Shown in pieces: positions 23,050 through 34,800 of a DNA stretch of 64,000 bases; the first letter of the stretch is position 1, and each line of letters starts with the position of its first letter. The stretch lies in the NCBI GenBank assembly GCA_003255065.1, contig QAOA01006784.1:66591-130590 (forward strand), in the 5' to 3' direction. Below the pieces are notes generated by a model. That model searched no databases, was not told where the DNA came from, and saw only the letters and a program-made list of their open reading frames with translations. Source of the DNA: Cercis canadensis (lineage: Eukaryota > Streptophyta > Magnoliopsida > Fabales > Fabaceae). A program made the translations under genes and the position numbers.

Positions 23050-26000
23050 ATGACAAGCAGTGTTGAGGTAGCGAATGATGAAAGTGGATTACTTGAGAAA
23101 AATTATAGCGGCGACGGAGGAGGAGGAAGCGGGATAATGGAGGAGGCAGCGACTCTGAAGAAGGGTCCTTGGACGGCAGCAGAGGATACGATTCTTGTAG
23201 AATATGTGAACAAGAACGGTGAAGGGAACTGGAACGCGGTGCAGAGGAATACAGGGTTGGCTCGTTGTGGTAAGAGCTGTAGGCTGAGATGGGCTAACCA
23301 TTTGCGACCCAATTTGAAGAAAGGTGCATTCACTCCACAGGAAGAGAAACTTATTATCGAGCTTCATGCCCAGTATGGCAACAAATGGGCCAGAATGGCT
23401 ACTCTGGTTCGTATCCCTATGCTTTTCTTTCTTAATTAAGCCTAATAAATCCACACCCAAATATCCAAAACCATTTCTTGGCTTTTTGACCATTTTTTTT
23501 ACCCTCTCTGATTCTTTAGTTACCTGGGAGAACAGACAACGAAATCAAGAACTATTGGAACACGAGGGTGAAGCGCCGCCAACGACAAGGCCTGCCACTC
23601 TATTCCGACGCATTTGAGTTGGAGCGCCCTTCAACGCCCACCACACCGGCAACCCCTTCCACTCCGACCACCCCAACCACACCCACCGCCACAAAATTCG
23701 ATTTTCTTCATCAGAACCACCACCACCACCCACTGTCTCCAACTCCACCCCCTCATTCTCCCCTCTCTTCACCTCTTGAGCCTAAACCCACCTTCTCCCC
23801 TCTCCCATTCTTCGAGTCTTCTTCTCCTACCCCACTCTCCTTCACATTTCAACGGCCCACTCCAGTTCTCTCTAACCCACTTCGTTTCAAACGTTACCGC
23901 ACCTCTCCAAGGTACCCCCTCCATGTCTCTCCCACACCCCCAACCTCAGCTGCAGTTGAACATCACACTTTGAATACCCAATCGGTTGATCTTGACGCAT
24001 TCAAGTTCCCTCTTCAACTCAACTCCACTTCCTCTCAATATTTTCAAACCCCATTAGATTCTGACCAAAGGGTCTCGTCCCCTTCGGTTTTCCCAACCAA
24101 ATTGGAGCTCCCTTCAAACCAATTTTCCCAACCCCTAGAGCCAGAGATGAAGTTTGATATGTTAATGAATGACCCTGCTTCCCACACCACTAGTGGCTTT
24201 CTCGGAGATATTCTAATGGAAGCTGAGGCTTTGGCATCAGGACACACTTCCAAGAAACGAAGCTACTTGAACGCAAATGAAGAAAATCATTTGTTTGATG
24301 ATTTGCCTCTTAGCTCACTTTACTGGCCTTCTACCACTTCAGGTTTATTGCTCTATTGATTTGGATTTAAATTATTACTATATATGCAATGGTAATGCAT
24401 TTGCTTTGATTTACTCAAGTCTATATACTTGCTTCCATGTGTGCATAAGCTCACTTAAAGAGAAGTAGAGAACTACTTCTTTACATGAATATCAGCAATC
24501 AGATAGTAAATTATCTGTGTTTATGAAATTAGTTGCATTTATATCGTTCTCTGTTCTATTGATATGTGAATGTTCTACTCTAAATTAAGCATTTTGATTT
24601 GACGATGTGCATTACGTTAGTTGAAAAGTCTATCATGGTTGAAATCAGGTCTAATATTGGTCCTTACATGTTCAAAGTATATCTTCAAATTGTTTAAATT
24701 ATTTTGATTTAAACTTGCATTAAATCAAGTTCTCTATCTGTTTCCACTAAGTCAGTTCACAATATTAGTGTCATACTCAAAACTGAAATCCTCACATTCA
24801 CTGTAATTAACAATGTGCACATCTTCTGTTCAAAACCCTCTACCCTTTTAGTGTTCTGACCCAGCATACACTAATCCTGCCAATTGTACTCTGAATCAAA
24901 CTTTTTAGTCTCAACAATGCGTAACCTACCATGTCAAAAAGAAAAAAATAATGCTGAATCTGCCATTTATGTGCTATTTGATTCTATAAAAGGATTCAAA
25001 TTCCAATCGATGAGACCATCAGTGTCTTTGGAGGCTGTACACTGTATGTTGTATTATATAATGGTGGACTCTATCCTACCTCACACTTATACGAGTAGGG
25101 TAAAAATGAAAACAAAATTTTACTGGGAGTTTGGAGCATAATTAACTTTTGATTTTGGTATTATTGCGAAGATCTCGAAAAACTAGGTCACCCAGTATGA
25201 GTTGCATCCTCAAATTGTTGACGGAATTTGAATTTAACAGGAACAAAACAAAATAGCATGTTTTTTGTATTGCTCTGTTTATGCATTTTACAATGAACTA
25301 ATTATTCTGACACATACTGGGTGACTCAATTTTTTTAGATTTTTGTAATAGTACCAAAATCAAAAATTCGTTCTACTCCAAACCCTCAATAAAATATTTT
25401 TTTTTTATTTTTACCCCACCCATTTAGGTGAGGTAGGATGGCAACAACCATTATATAATACAAGGAATGACGGTTCAATAATTCTTTGACAATTACTGAC
25501 TAATCTCTATTATTATTAATTTTTTTTATATAAAAGTTATTCTTAAAAATTGTCATTATTACTCAAGAAACACTGTTATGTTATTTTCATTTCTTCAGCA
25601 GTAGTTAAATGTTAATTACCTATATTGCAGCATGTATTTTATTTTCAATACACTTAATCCAGAGTTGATTTTATGCTGTCAACATATACCACTAAGCATC
25701 TAGAACTCTCAAATTTTGAACAAGTCAATCGGAGTAACTTTGCTTCATACACAAGGAACAAAATGGAATTTCAGATGCTAGAAATTAACACTTTTCTTGA
25801 GTTTGGCCAAAATGAACTCTTACTCTCCTTCCCCTCTTCTTTCATTACTATATTGAGTTGCTATCTGTAATCATTTTTTTTTCTGGCTAAACTAGATCTA
25901 TGCCTAATTGAAGGCAGGTTATGGAGTCATTTCATGTATAATTGTTTCATTTATTTGGTTGAATCTCCATTGTCTTGGTTGAAGCTTATAATCATTTGCA

Positions 26001-26291
26001 GGACTAAAACCAAAGGAAGAAACACAGGACTTGAGCAAATGCATGAGCGAAGACTTGTCATTATTCACTGTAATGCCTTCCACATTGCAGATTCCAGATT
26101 GGCAGTGGCACAATGAGGGCGCAGCAGCAGCAGGAGTGTCCAATGTACAATCTTCTAATAGTATCATGCCTGATGATAATTTCGGACTTGACATGAAGCC
26201 CATAGCTTCACTGTTTCCTATTACCACCACAGCAAACCATAATGAAAACACTAGCTACTACGCTTGGGACAATTTACCTGGACTCTGCTGA
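23050..26291 (+). CDS. MYB101: GAMYB-like R2R3-MYB transcription factor (MYB97/101/120 type)
   Basis: Three exons: 23050-23406, 23520-24342 and 26002-26291. The 1470-nt CDS gives 489 aa. The R2 repeat (about 37-88) has W41, W61 and W81. R3 (about 89-139) begins with the usual hydrophobic F94 and contains W113; it is completed by exon 2 ([20 protein letters not shown]). The GLPLY sequence right after the DNA-binding domain is the GAMYB subgroup box. The centre is very rich in Pro, Thr and Ser, and the C-terminus contains [13 protein letters not shown] miR159 site lies in exon 2 (24103-24123). Its sequence variant, with CAAACCAAT at its 3' half, resembles MYB101 rather than MYB33/65. In Arabidopsis the MYB97/101/120 group acts in pollen-tube differentiation. 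Intron 2 (1.66 kb) hosts a MITE. Confidence 0.9.
24103..24123 (+). promoter_or_regulatory. miR159 target site in the MYB mRNA
   Basis: A 21-nt stretch with the core GAGCTCCCTTCA is nearly complementary to plant miR159. Against the full complement it differs at position 2 (G, allowing a G:U pair), position 16 and position 21. It encodes ELPSNQ, in the place where GAMYB genes carry this site. Cleavage of the transcript by miR159 is the established regulation of this subgroup; here it is predicted. Confidence 0.85.
25049..25463. mobile_element. Inverted-repeat MITE (second family), copy 2, inside MYB intron 2
   Basis: A 415-bp element whose ends are inverted copies: TTGTATTATATAATGGT at 25049 and its complement ending at 25463. 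The repeat continues inward through CCTACCTCAC, GGGTAAAAAT, GGTTTGGAG, TTTTGATTTTGGTA and GTCACCCAGTATG. Each arm is roughly 170 bp, so the whole could fold into a long hairpin. No target duplication is obvious. It shares arms and interior with 21965-22312 and, partly, 13680-13900. Confidence 0.75.
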
Positions 26292-26441
26292 GGTTGGTTC
26301 ATATCTGAAAATTGTGTAATACAATAGTTTAGAACGCTACGAATATTGTATGCATACATTATTTATTGGGGTTTGAATACTTTGATTTTTCATGGGAATT
26401 TTTTTCCCATCGAACTGCTTTCCATCCCTGAGGAAATGAGT

Positions 26442-26468
26442 TTATATATATATATATATATATATATA
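26442..26468. repeat. (AT)n microsatellite
   Basis: A TA dinucleotide run of about 27 bases lies between the convergent MYB and MAM33 genes. Confidence 0.9.
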
Positions 26469-26663
26469 GTTGGTACTCCTTAATTATTTTTATATGCACT
26501 TCTAGTCTAGAAACATCAAGCACACAAGATATAATAATTCAAAATTTGCAGCGTGTGCTAGAATTGACCTGAAAAGCTATATTTCAAATAAACTCAACGC
26601 CTATCCATCTGATGGTTACTCAGGTTAACTGACTTGGATAAATAAATAACCCCTTTCGAGAGG

Positions 26664-29600
26664 TTAAGCATCTTTAGCTGGCTTCCCTCCGTCAATGAAC
26701 AAACCCATTGTTTTGAACCAACGCATAAGATTTCGATGATCCTTCACATAAAGCCACGCTTGTAGAAATTTGAAGAGGCTCTCGTTCACTCCTCGCTCCT
26801 CTATGTAATTGTTAAATGCATCTCTCATCCCTTCATCTAGATCTCTGTCAATTCACAAGCAGATCATTGAAGTTATACATCAGTTGGAACATGACAATAG
26901 AAGGTGCCAAATATGATGATATAAGACAAACGAGCTCTTTAAATAAGCATGAGTATTCATATTTTCCAGCAATGTACTTTCCAGTTAGTGAAGCTTCTCC
27001 TCACTAGGAAAGCAGTAACATTAGTTGCCATAACATCAACGCAGATTAAACACTTGCATAAATTTCCAAAGGGAAATGAAGGGCCTTGCATGATGGCAAT
27101 ATTTTCTGCCAATCAGATACTGATTCAACATTGGTTGGTGGTTACTTCATTACAAAGTTGCTTTAACAGTATTGACAATTTTACAAGTACAAGGTTCATG
27201 CTTCTCCATTTGTCAAAACTGAGCAGCAAATTACATGTTTAGTACCACATCAATTTCAGATATATGTAATCCTTTCAAAAGATTTTACGATTACTTCAGT
27301 AATTCCATCCCCCACCAAAACCTATCAAAATGATGAAGTCTCCTAACCTGGTGTAGATGTCACCCAAACTAGTCAAACAAGTGAAAAATTACTCCATTGA
27401 TGGAACATTGCACTAAAATATCAGCATAAAAGACCAACTCACTTTAGATGTCTTAACCCAATTTGTATGATTAGAAAAGTTATCTTGCTTCTCCAACGGC
27501 TGACAGATTTATCCCTACATGAATTTTTTGCAGGCTAACTTGAGTAGTACTTCCATTTCAAAATACTAACAACTAGTCAAACCTTCCAAATTTTAAACCC
27601 TAAAACAGAAATATACTTGTCCATTCACTTTCCAACAGTAAGTCAGAAGGGAAGTTAAATAATTTCATTCACCTCGCAAAGAACAGATTCACATGTCATT
27701 TTATTTCCCTTATTAACATAACTGAACAGAAATTTACTTGCTAAAAAATCAAAAGTCCATCAACTGAACCCTCTGCCAACTGAGGGGATGGAATGAAACT
27801 TCAAGGATGGACATAATATCAGTCAGATCTAATTCACTAACCCAGAGGATTTGACTACACTATGATAACCCATCAATACAGTACCTTCGGCCCACTTCCC
27901 TCCCCTTAGTAAGGGTTATTATTGCCTAAGTTATTGAAGCATGACAACCATTTCTTAGGACTAAGGGTGAAAGATGGCCAAATTACAATTTTGCAACCTG
28001 AAAAGCACACAAATTGCAGGCATTTCATGATGTACTCATTTCATAGTATATCAAAGAACTGTTTCCCTTTGGGTAAGAGCCTAGGGATGTTGCAGACAAA
28101 CCAATGCGCCTCATAAAGACCTTTGGGAAACAACCAACTGCTGTAAATCAAGCAAGATACTATCATTTGTAGTAGGTCCCTGCCTTTTCATTGCACAGTT
28201 CCTACAGGATACTATCAAAAACACCAGAAACTCCACTTATGAGTTATAAGAGAGGAAGGGAGCCAAGTGGAGGGTTATACTACATCAACTATATACTCAA
28301 ATAAAGTATAAAACTTACCTGTCTTCTAAAAGCTAAATAAAGTGGAAAGCTTCTTCCTCACCTTGAAAATGACTCTTCTTTTGTCATCAAATGTATTTGA
28401 AAATTGAAACTGTTTCCCCCAACAAAAAACGGAGGGGAACATCTGTTGGTTTTCTCTCTATTCGTCTCTCTTCTTTCATTTTTCTTTTTTCCCCTTTTCC
28501 TTTAATACTCTAATGTTTGCAATGAGGATAAATTCTACTTGTCAATCTCCAAAAAGACAAATAATCATAATAGCAATGCCTTGATTTTCTTCAGCTCCAC
28601 CTATCCTCAATAGAAGAATGGATCCAAAGAAAATATCAAACTGACGAGACACAGTATCTCGACTCCACAGCCGCGAATGACTACAGACATTCACAGGAAA
28701 GCATATAACTTTCAGTCTTTTCTTGCAATTGGAATTTGTAACAAATCCATCATTAGATTTGGCTATCTAAAGCAAATTGTGCAACACAGCTAATACTACA
28801 AGAACAAATGCATCAATAATAGCTTCATTCATGAACGTTGAAGGAATGGAGAATGTGCAGATTTTGAACATATGCATAATTGCAGATAATCTATATGCAT
28901 TACACAGTCTCATTCCTCTCATTCCATTTCCATCATTTCCATTCTTCACGTAGTTACTAAAAACAGCCTCATTAGTTATTAGCTTGATTATTAAAATTCA
29001 ATACAATTAGTCGTGACTTCATGCCAACAACTAATTATGATATACCAGCATACACAATATACCCTAAGAAGCAGGAAGAATCTTACACTTACTCAAAAAC
29101 AGGTCCAGTATATTGAGATGGAACAACAAGGTACCCTGAATTCTCAAGCTTTGGCCTCATTGAAACAGAGTGAATTCCCAATGCATCTTCATATAATCCA
29201 CAGAGAAAATTCAAAGACTCATCCTGCCCTGGTTTGGACACATCCACATGAAGAAACAGCTGATCAGTCGTACCATTCTCGTCATCATATGCATTAACCA
29301 TACGCATCACATAAATGCTGATTTCTTCATCGCCATAGTTCCGTTTGAGAACTGGCCCGTTGGAATCAAGCGCGCCCTTCGCAATCGAGAATGGGGCAGG
29401 AGGACTCACTCTCTGCAAGATACCAAAAAACCCAGGAAAAAAAAAACAAAATTTCAAGTGTTCTGCCTCTAAACCCTATTCGTTAAACCCTAATAGAGTG
29501 TGATTCGAGTGTGTAAGAGAGAGACAGTACAGGGGGCATAATCATTTTGGCGACTTCGAGATAATGTTCCTTGAGGGAGCGGAGAAGCATGGAGTTGACG

Positions 29601-29701
29601 GTGGAGGAGATAGTGGAGGCGTGGCAAGTTCCCCACGGAGATTGGTGGCGGAGCGTGGTGGCGGTGGCACCGAAGGCGCCGAGGAAGGCTCTCTTCCACA
29701 T
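26664..29701 (-). CDS. MAM33/p32 family mitochondrial matrix protein
   Basis: Three exons on the minus strand: 29701-29531, 29412-29093 and 26844-26664. The 672-nt CDS gives 223 aa with consistent phases. The N-terminus (MWKRAFLGAFGATATTLRHQ) is hydrophobic and basic, as expected of a mitochondrial presequence. The middle exon has the family core: VSKPGQDESLNFLCGLYEDA and IHSVSMRPK. The last exon encodes DLDEGMRDAFNNYIEERGVN, then LFKFLQAWLYVKDHRNLMRW and LFIDGGKPAKDA, the characteristic acidic and aromatic C-terminus of MAM33 (p32/C1QBP-like) proteins. These are small acidic trimeric proteins of the mitochondrial matrix, and plant members are poorly characterised. The second intron is long (2248 bp) and holds no recognisable gene. 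It ends about 370 bp from the stop of the convergent MYB gene. Confidence 0.9.
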
Positions 29702-30155
29702 TTTGGTGCAGAAAGGTGTCTGAGATGAACCACTGAAAGCAGAGACACTGGTTTATGCTCCTAGCAAATTCCAGCTCTTCGTAAATGCCACAAGCAATAG
29801 GCGAAAAACAAAAAATTGCCACTCGCAGCTCGCTCGCAAGTAACCACACTAGGACACTACTGTTCTGTGTTATGCTCCAAAACCACAGACATTAATCATG
29901 TTATGTGGAAAAAGAAGGGGGAAAAATACGACAAACAACAATGTACCTCTTGGGTAAAAATCATTAAAAAAAATTATATAAACCTTTTATATGATAATAA
30001 TTCTCTGAAAGTTATCATTGAAACTATCAACAGAATGTTAATAATTAAATATCATTTTTTATTTGTTAAATATCAATTTTTTTTATATTACTAGAGTAAA
30101 TATTTTTTAGAATTGAAAATGAATTAGATCATTTGTGAACCGCAAGGAAAGTAAT

Positions 30156-31438
30156 TGAAAAGTGGGCAATTTGACCAAAATAAAACATTTGGACAAATTA
30201 TTTATACAAATGGGGCACATTTAAAACTATTTATGTAAAATGGGCACTTTTAATTTTTTTATTAATATCTGAATCAGACTAAAACATATTTTTGCTAGAT
30301 TGAAGCGTGTATTAAGAGATCACGTTTAAGGCAATTTCGCTCAAAGGCGTTATCACTGTTCACAGAATTGTCAAATTAAGTTAAATACGCTTTTCCCAAA
30401 ATAGTTACTCTTTTCCAAAATAAATCACGGTTTACAGGAAATATCAATCACGGTTTACACTTAAAGGGAGTCACGGTTTAGATAAAAAGAGGGTCACGGT
30501 TTTGCCTAAAGCGTGATGCTCATAAAGCCAAAACCGTGACCCTCTTTTTGTCTAAAGCCAAAAGCGTGATCCCCAATTTTGACTTCCTTCTTCTACCTAT
30601 TAGTGGGTACCCTTTATCATACTTTGGCTAGTCTTCTAGCAGAACCTATTATTTGAAAAGTTTAAATGGAGTTATAGTTAGTCCAGTTTCATGGACCTAA
30701 CTATTACAGATGCTCATTTTGTGCTTCCTGCAAAATATTTTTCAAGAAGTGCCCTCACTTGTAATAACCATTATCCAATTTTTGTTGTGGTTAGTGGGTG
30801 GAAAAGAGTCGTTAATGGTTATTGCAGATGAGGGTTGTATGAGAGGACAAAACAAAACAAAAAGGACAGCATTCTGAAAAAATATTCGGGTGCTCTTCAT
30901 TCTGCATTATGTGCTAATTTAGTGGGAAAAAGAATTTGATAAAATCCAAGAAAGGATCTGGTTGGTGCTCTGCATTCATCACTTGGATGTCAAATTTATG
31001 AGCATATTTGGATGGACATTATTTTGGGAGTCACGGTTTAGACAAAAAAAGGGTCACGGTTTTGGCTTCATGGGTATCACACTTTAGGCAAAACCATAAC
31101 CTTCTTTTTGTCTAAACTGTGACTCCCTTTAAGTGTAAACCGTGATTGGCATTTCTTGTAAACCATGATTTATTTTGGGAAAGCGTGACTGCTTTGGGAA
31201 AAGCGTATTTAACTTCATCTAACAATTATGTGATCAGTTATAACGCCTTTGAGCAAAATTGCCCTAAAACGAGATCTCTTAATACATGCTTCAACTCAAC
31301 AAAAGCGTGTTTCAATATAATTCAGATATTAATAAAAAAATAAAAAATACCCCTTTTATGTAAATAGTTTCAAATATGCCTCATTTGTATAAATAATTTG
31401 TCTAAATGCATTATTTTAGTCAAATTGCCTGAAGAGTG
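30156..31438. mobile_element. Mutator-like foldback element with nested hairpins
   Basis: The element 30165-31429 (1265 bp) has long terminal inverted repeats of about 300 bp or more (GGCAATTTGACC/TAAAATAA at the tips). It is flanked by the 9-bp direct repeats TGAAAAGTG (30156-30164) and TGAAGAGTG (31430-31438), 8/9 identical. Inside each arm is a further hairpin built on AGGGTCACGGTTTT; the left stem pairs 30480-30503 with 30530-30553 at 23/24 positions. The centre carries a third inverted pair (CCCTCA...AATAACCATTA at about 30752 against its complement at about 30815). There is no coding frame. TIR length and the 9-bp duplication point to a non-autonomous Mutator-like element. Confidence 0.75.
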
Positions 31439-31819
31439 ATTGATGTGGAAACTTAAAAGAGGAACATCAATACAAGCATCCCAAATTCCTTTTCATGCTT
31501 AGTTAAAACCTGATTTTGATGGGAGCATACAACTTGTTTATCAGCTAATATATCGACACACGTTGTTCTGGCAAGAATAGTTGCTACCAGTTCACTCCAT
31601 TCTCCCTCAAACAGAATCCAAGGTACAGTTTCACTCTATCAATTGTTCTGCTACCAGTTCAAGAACCCAAGCAAAATTCAAAGCTCTGATTGAGCAATTT
31701 TGTTACCAGTTAGACAAATCATATAACCTATAAATCTTATCATATATAAGAAACATTAGGAAATAGTACATCTAAGAATACAAAAAATATACGCAAATGA
31801 TTTTAGAATTCTACTGACT
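31430..31819. other. Intergenic/3' flank of the LRR gene
   Basis: AT-rich DNA between the foldback element and the stop codon of the minus-strand LRR gene. Part is probably its 3' UTR. No other gene is seen. Confidence 0.5.
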
Positions 31820-34800
31820 TCAGCTGTGCAAAGATTTGCTTGCTTGTGAGGCTAAAACTAATGACTTGGCTCTTGTGCTCATCAAAATCAAATCTCTAAC
31901 AGCACGACGCTGATGTTGCCGAGCATTTTTTGCTCGCTTTGGAGCTAACCGGGTGTCCCTTTCCACAAATGCAAGTCTGAATTTTTCAGCTATTGACAAT
32001 TCAGTGGGACTTGATTCACTTGAAGGGGATGAATAGACAGGCTTTGTGGCAAACCCTTGCACTGCCCACGTTCTGGGATCAATATCCTTCACAACAGCTT
32101 CATCCAGTATCATATGCTGTAATGCTTCCCGAGGAACCTCAGTACCCTTAAACCCAAAGGGAGATGGCTTGGGATTTACTGTTATGCGTGGGCACTCACT
32201 GGAGAAGTCTTCTAAAGAATCCTTGTCAATGTTTGGCTGAGAAACGAAAAAATGTCAGAAAAAAATTTAAACAAAGGAGAAATTCAGCTACAGATTTCTA
32301 AAGTGTTAAACATTATAATCTTCCTCCCCCAACCCCCCCCCCCCCNCTTTCTCCCAAACCACCAAAAACAATAAAGAGATTATGAGGCAAGTAACACCTG
32401 GCATATTTTACACACTGAACCATACTAGTGTCCAAGTAATAAGCAGTGTTGAACCATTGTTCAGTTACAGCCGGTATTAAATTTCTAGCCTGTGAGAGCG
32501 CTTCTATGCTTCTCCCTCTCCCTCATCCCCTGTTCGCTTTCTTATTCCTCCCACCACTGTGTACACCATGTCTGTTTATGTCATGCCCACTAATACAAGG
32601 CTATTCATGTTTCCAACATCTCAATAGGTTATAACTTTTTGTATTTCAGGAGCAACAACAAAAATCTTCTGCCGATGGGGAAAATAAGAATCCCCACCCC
32701 TAAAATAAGAAACATACTGAAAAAAAAAAAGTAGAAACCGTGTTGTTTTTATTTTTTTGTTTAGGGTTTAAAATTCAGTAGACAAAAATTATTATTATTA
32801 TCCAGATTCCAGACAATAGTTGAAGTCCATACCCACACAAGCCATCTCAGTGATTGTGCACTGCCACCAATTTCGTTGGTGTTAAGCTCCTCCCATGAAT
32901 CTTCCTCCACATAAGTTAGCTTTGGTTTAAATATACTCAAGCATCTGCGTGCAGTGTTGTCACTTCTCGGACACCCTCTGCAAATAGCCTGTTATGAGTT
33001 ATGTAATCCTAGTTAAAACGCAATTTCTTAGCCACTTCAATTACATTGGACGAAAATAAAAATTATTATGTAATGTAGGAAATGAGTAAATAGGCATTGT
33101 ATCATTGCCTATATTAATGAACGCAATTTACATTTCTTATACTTGAAAAGTGGGGAAGATGTGATTGTTAATATGAACATGGTAATACTTGGCCACTTGC
33201 TCAAACTTTATGGTAGATTTAAAGTACCAAAAATACAATCTGTTTGTTTAGGTACAACAGGAAATTCACTGAGCTTTTTCTGTTGCACACACCACTTGTA
33301 CCTAATGACAAAATTTGTCGATACACCTACCTTATTCAAGCGAATGAAAATCGCTAGACAGAAAAGGACAAGCATGAAACTTTACATTTACATCACTTAT
33401 GAACAATCTTACTACTTAGCATGTACGCAATACAGGGGTGAGAGTGAAGTCCAAAGTCTCAGTTTCCTCATTTCACAACCTAGGCCAAGTAAGCAACCCA
33501 TCTATTACAGTATCTTGAAATTCATTACATTAAGGTTTTTGCCTTCCTGAATTTTACCTCTTGATCAATCTACAACTGCCAACTGATTTTTGGCTATTAT
33601 CATTTAACTTATGGGGCTATTTGATTTTTCCTTTTTTGCTTTTCCACATATCTTTTCTTTCTTGACATCTTTTATTTCTTATTGAAAAAAGGACATAGTA
33701 GATGTCTATAAGATTATTCAAAGGATCTAAAATTTTAGATGTATGTTCTCACTAATAGCTTTGACATTTAATCAAGCTATTTTTCATCTTTTCCTTCGTT
33801 CACCATCACCACATACTTCCAGAATCATCAGTTTTAGGCCAACCAAAAGGGCCATTGAAACAAAGTTCAAGTTCTAAACCAGCGAATGACAAATGATATA
33901 CCGACTAAATCAGTATAACTACATAAGTGCATTCACAATGAAGCATAACTTAAATTTGATAGCATGAGATAAGTACCCGCATCTTAATGTCTCCAATGAA
34001 TGGCAGTGCTCCAAAACATCAGATATACCACTAGCAGTAATTTTGGTGCATCGGCTGCAAAGTAATCGCAACATATGAAGAGATTCCAAAAGATAGAGAA
34101 GTATGATATCAAAAACGCACTAGAAAGAGTAAATATATTTGTTATCACTATACAAATTACAATTTGCTAACCTTATGGAACTGAAGAAGATGTTTATTAG
34201 GACCATTTGGACCAAAACCAAAGCAAAGATGATTAACCATAAAATACAAGCACATTTAACTGTATAACAGGATACCTATTCAGAAACTTCAATCTATATT
34301 GATCAGCCATTTTGATTAACTTCATGATATAGTTAGCATTATACTGCCTAGAAATGTGTCTGCCAGGTGGTCCATTATACTGCCTTTAGAATCATATAAG
34401 CTTATGATCATCAAGGTACACCATATCTCATTAAATGTGTTATGAAATAGGAATATATATCAAAAGACTATATCTTATGTAATGTCTTGTTCATTATATG
34501 TTATCCTCAGACCCCCAAGCTCTCTTGCATTGCAATGGAGGCATATTTATTGCTATTTGTAACTTGATAGTCAATAAAGGCTGTCTATACCTTATATCCA
34601 GCGCTCGAATAAATTTGCATAATTCAGCCACTTTTGTTAAGCCCAAATCGGAAACATCAGAGCCAGAGACATCAAGAATTTCCCAGGACGTATCAGCTAA
34701 TGAGATGAGGACATCATCATTCAGCAACTTTCTTCGTCTAGCAATAGCTGCCACTGCCATCTGCCATTATGTAATAATTCCTTAACTGTAAGAATGAACA

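Noticed and set aside
23089..24253. Long antisense frames over the MYB exons
   Set aside because: The sense strand has a complete R2R3-MYB with correct splice sites; the antisense frames are composition shadows.
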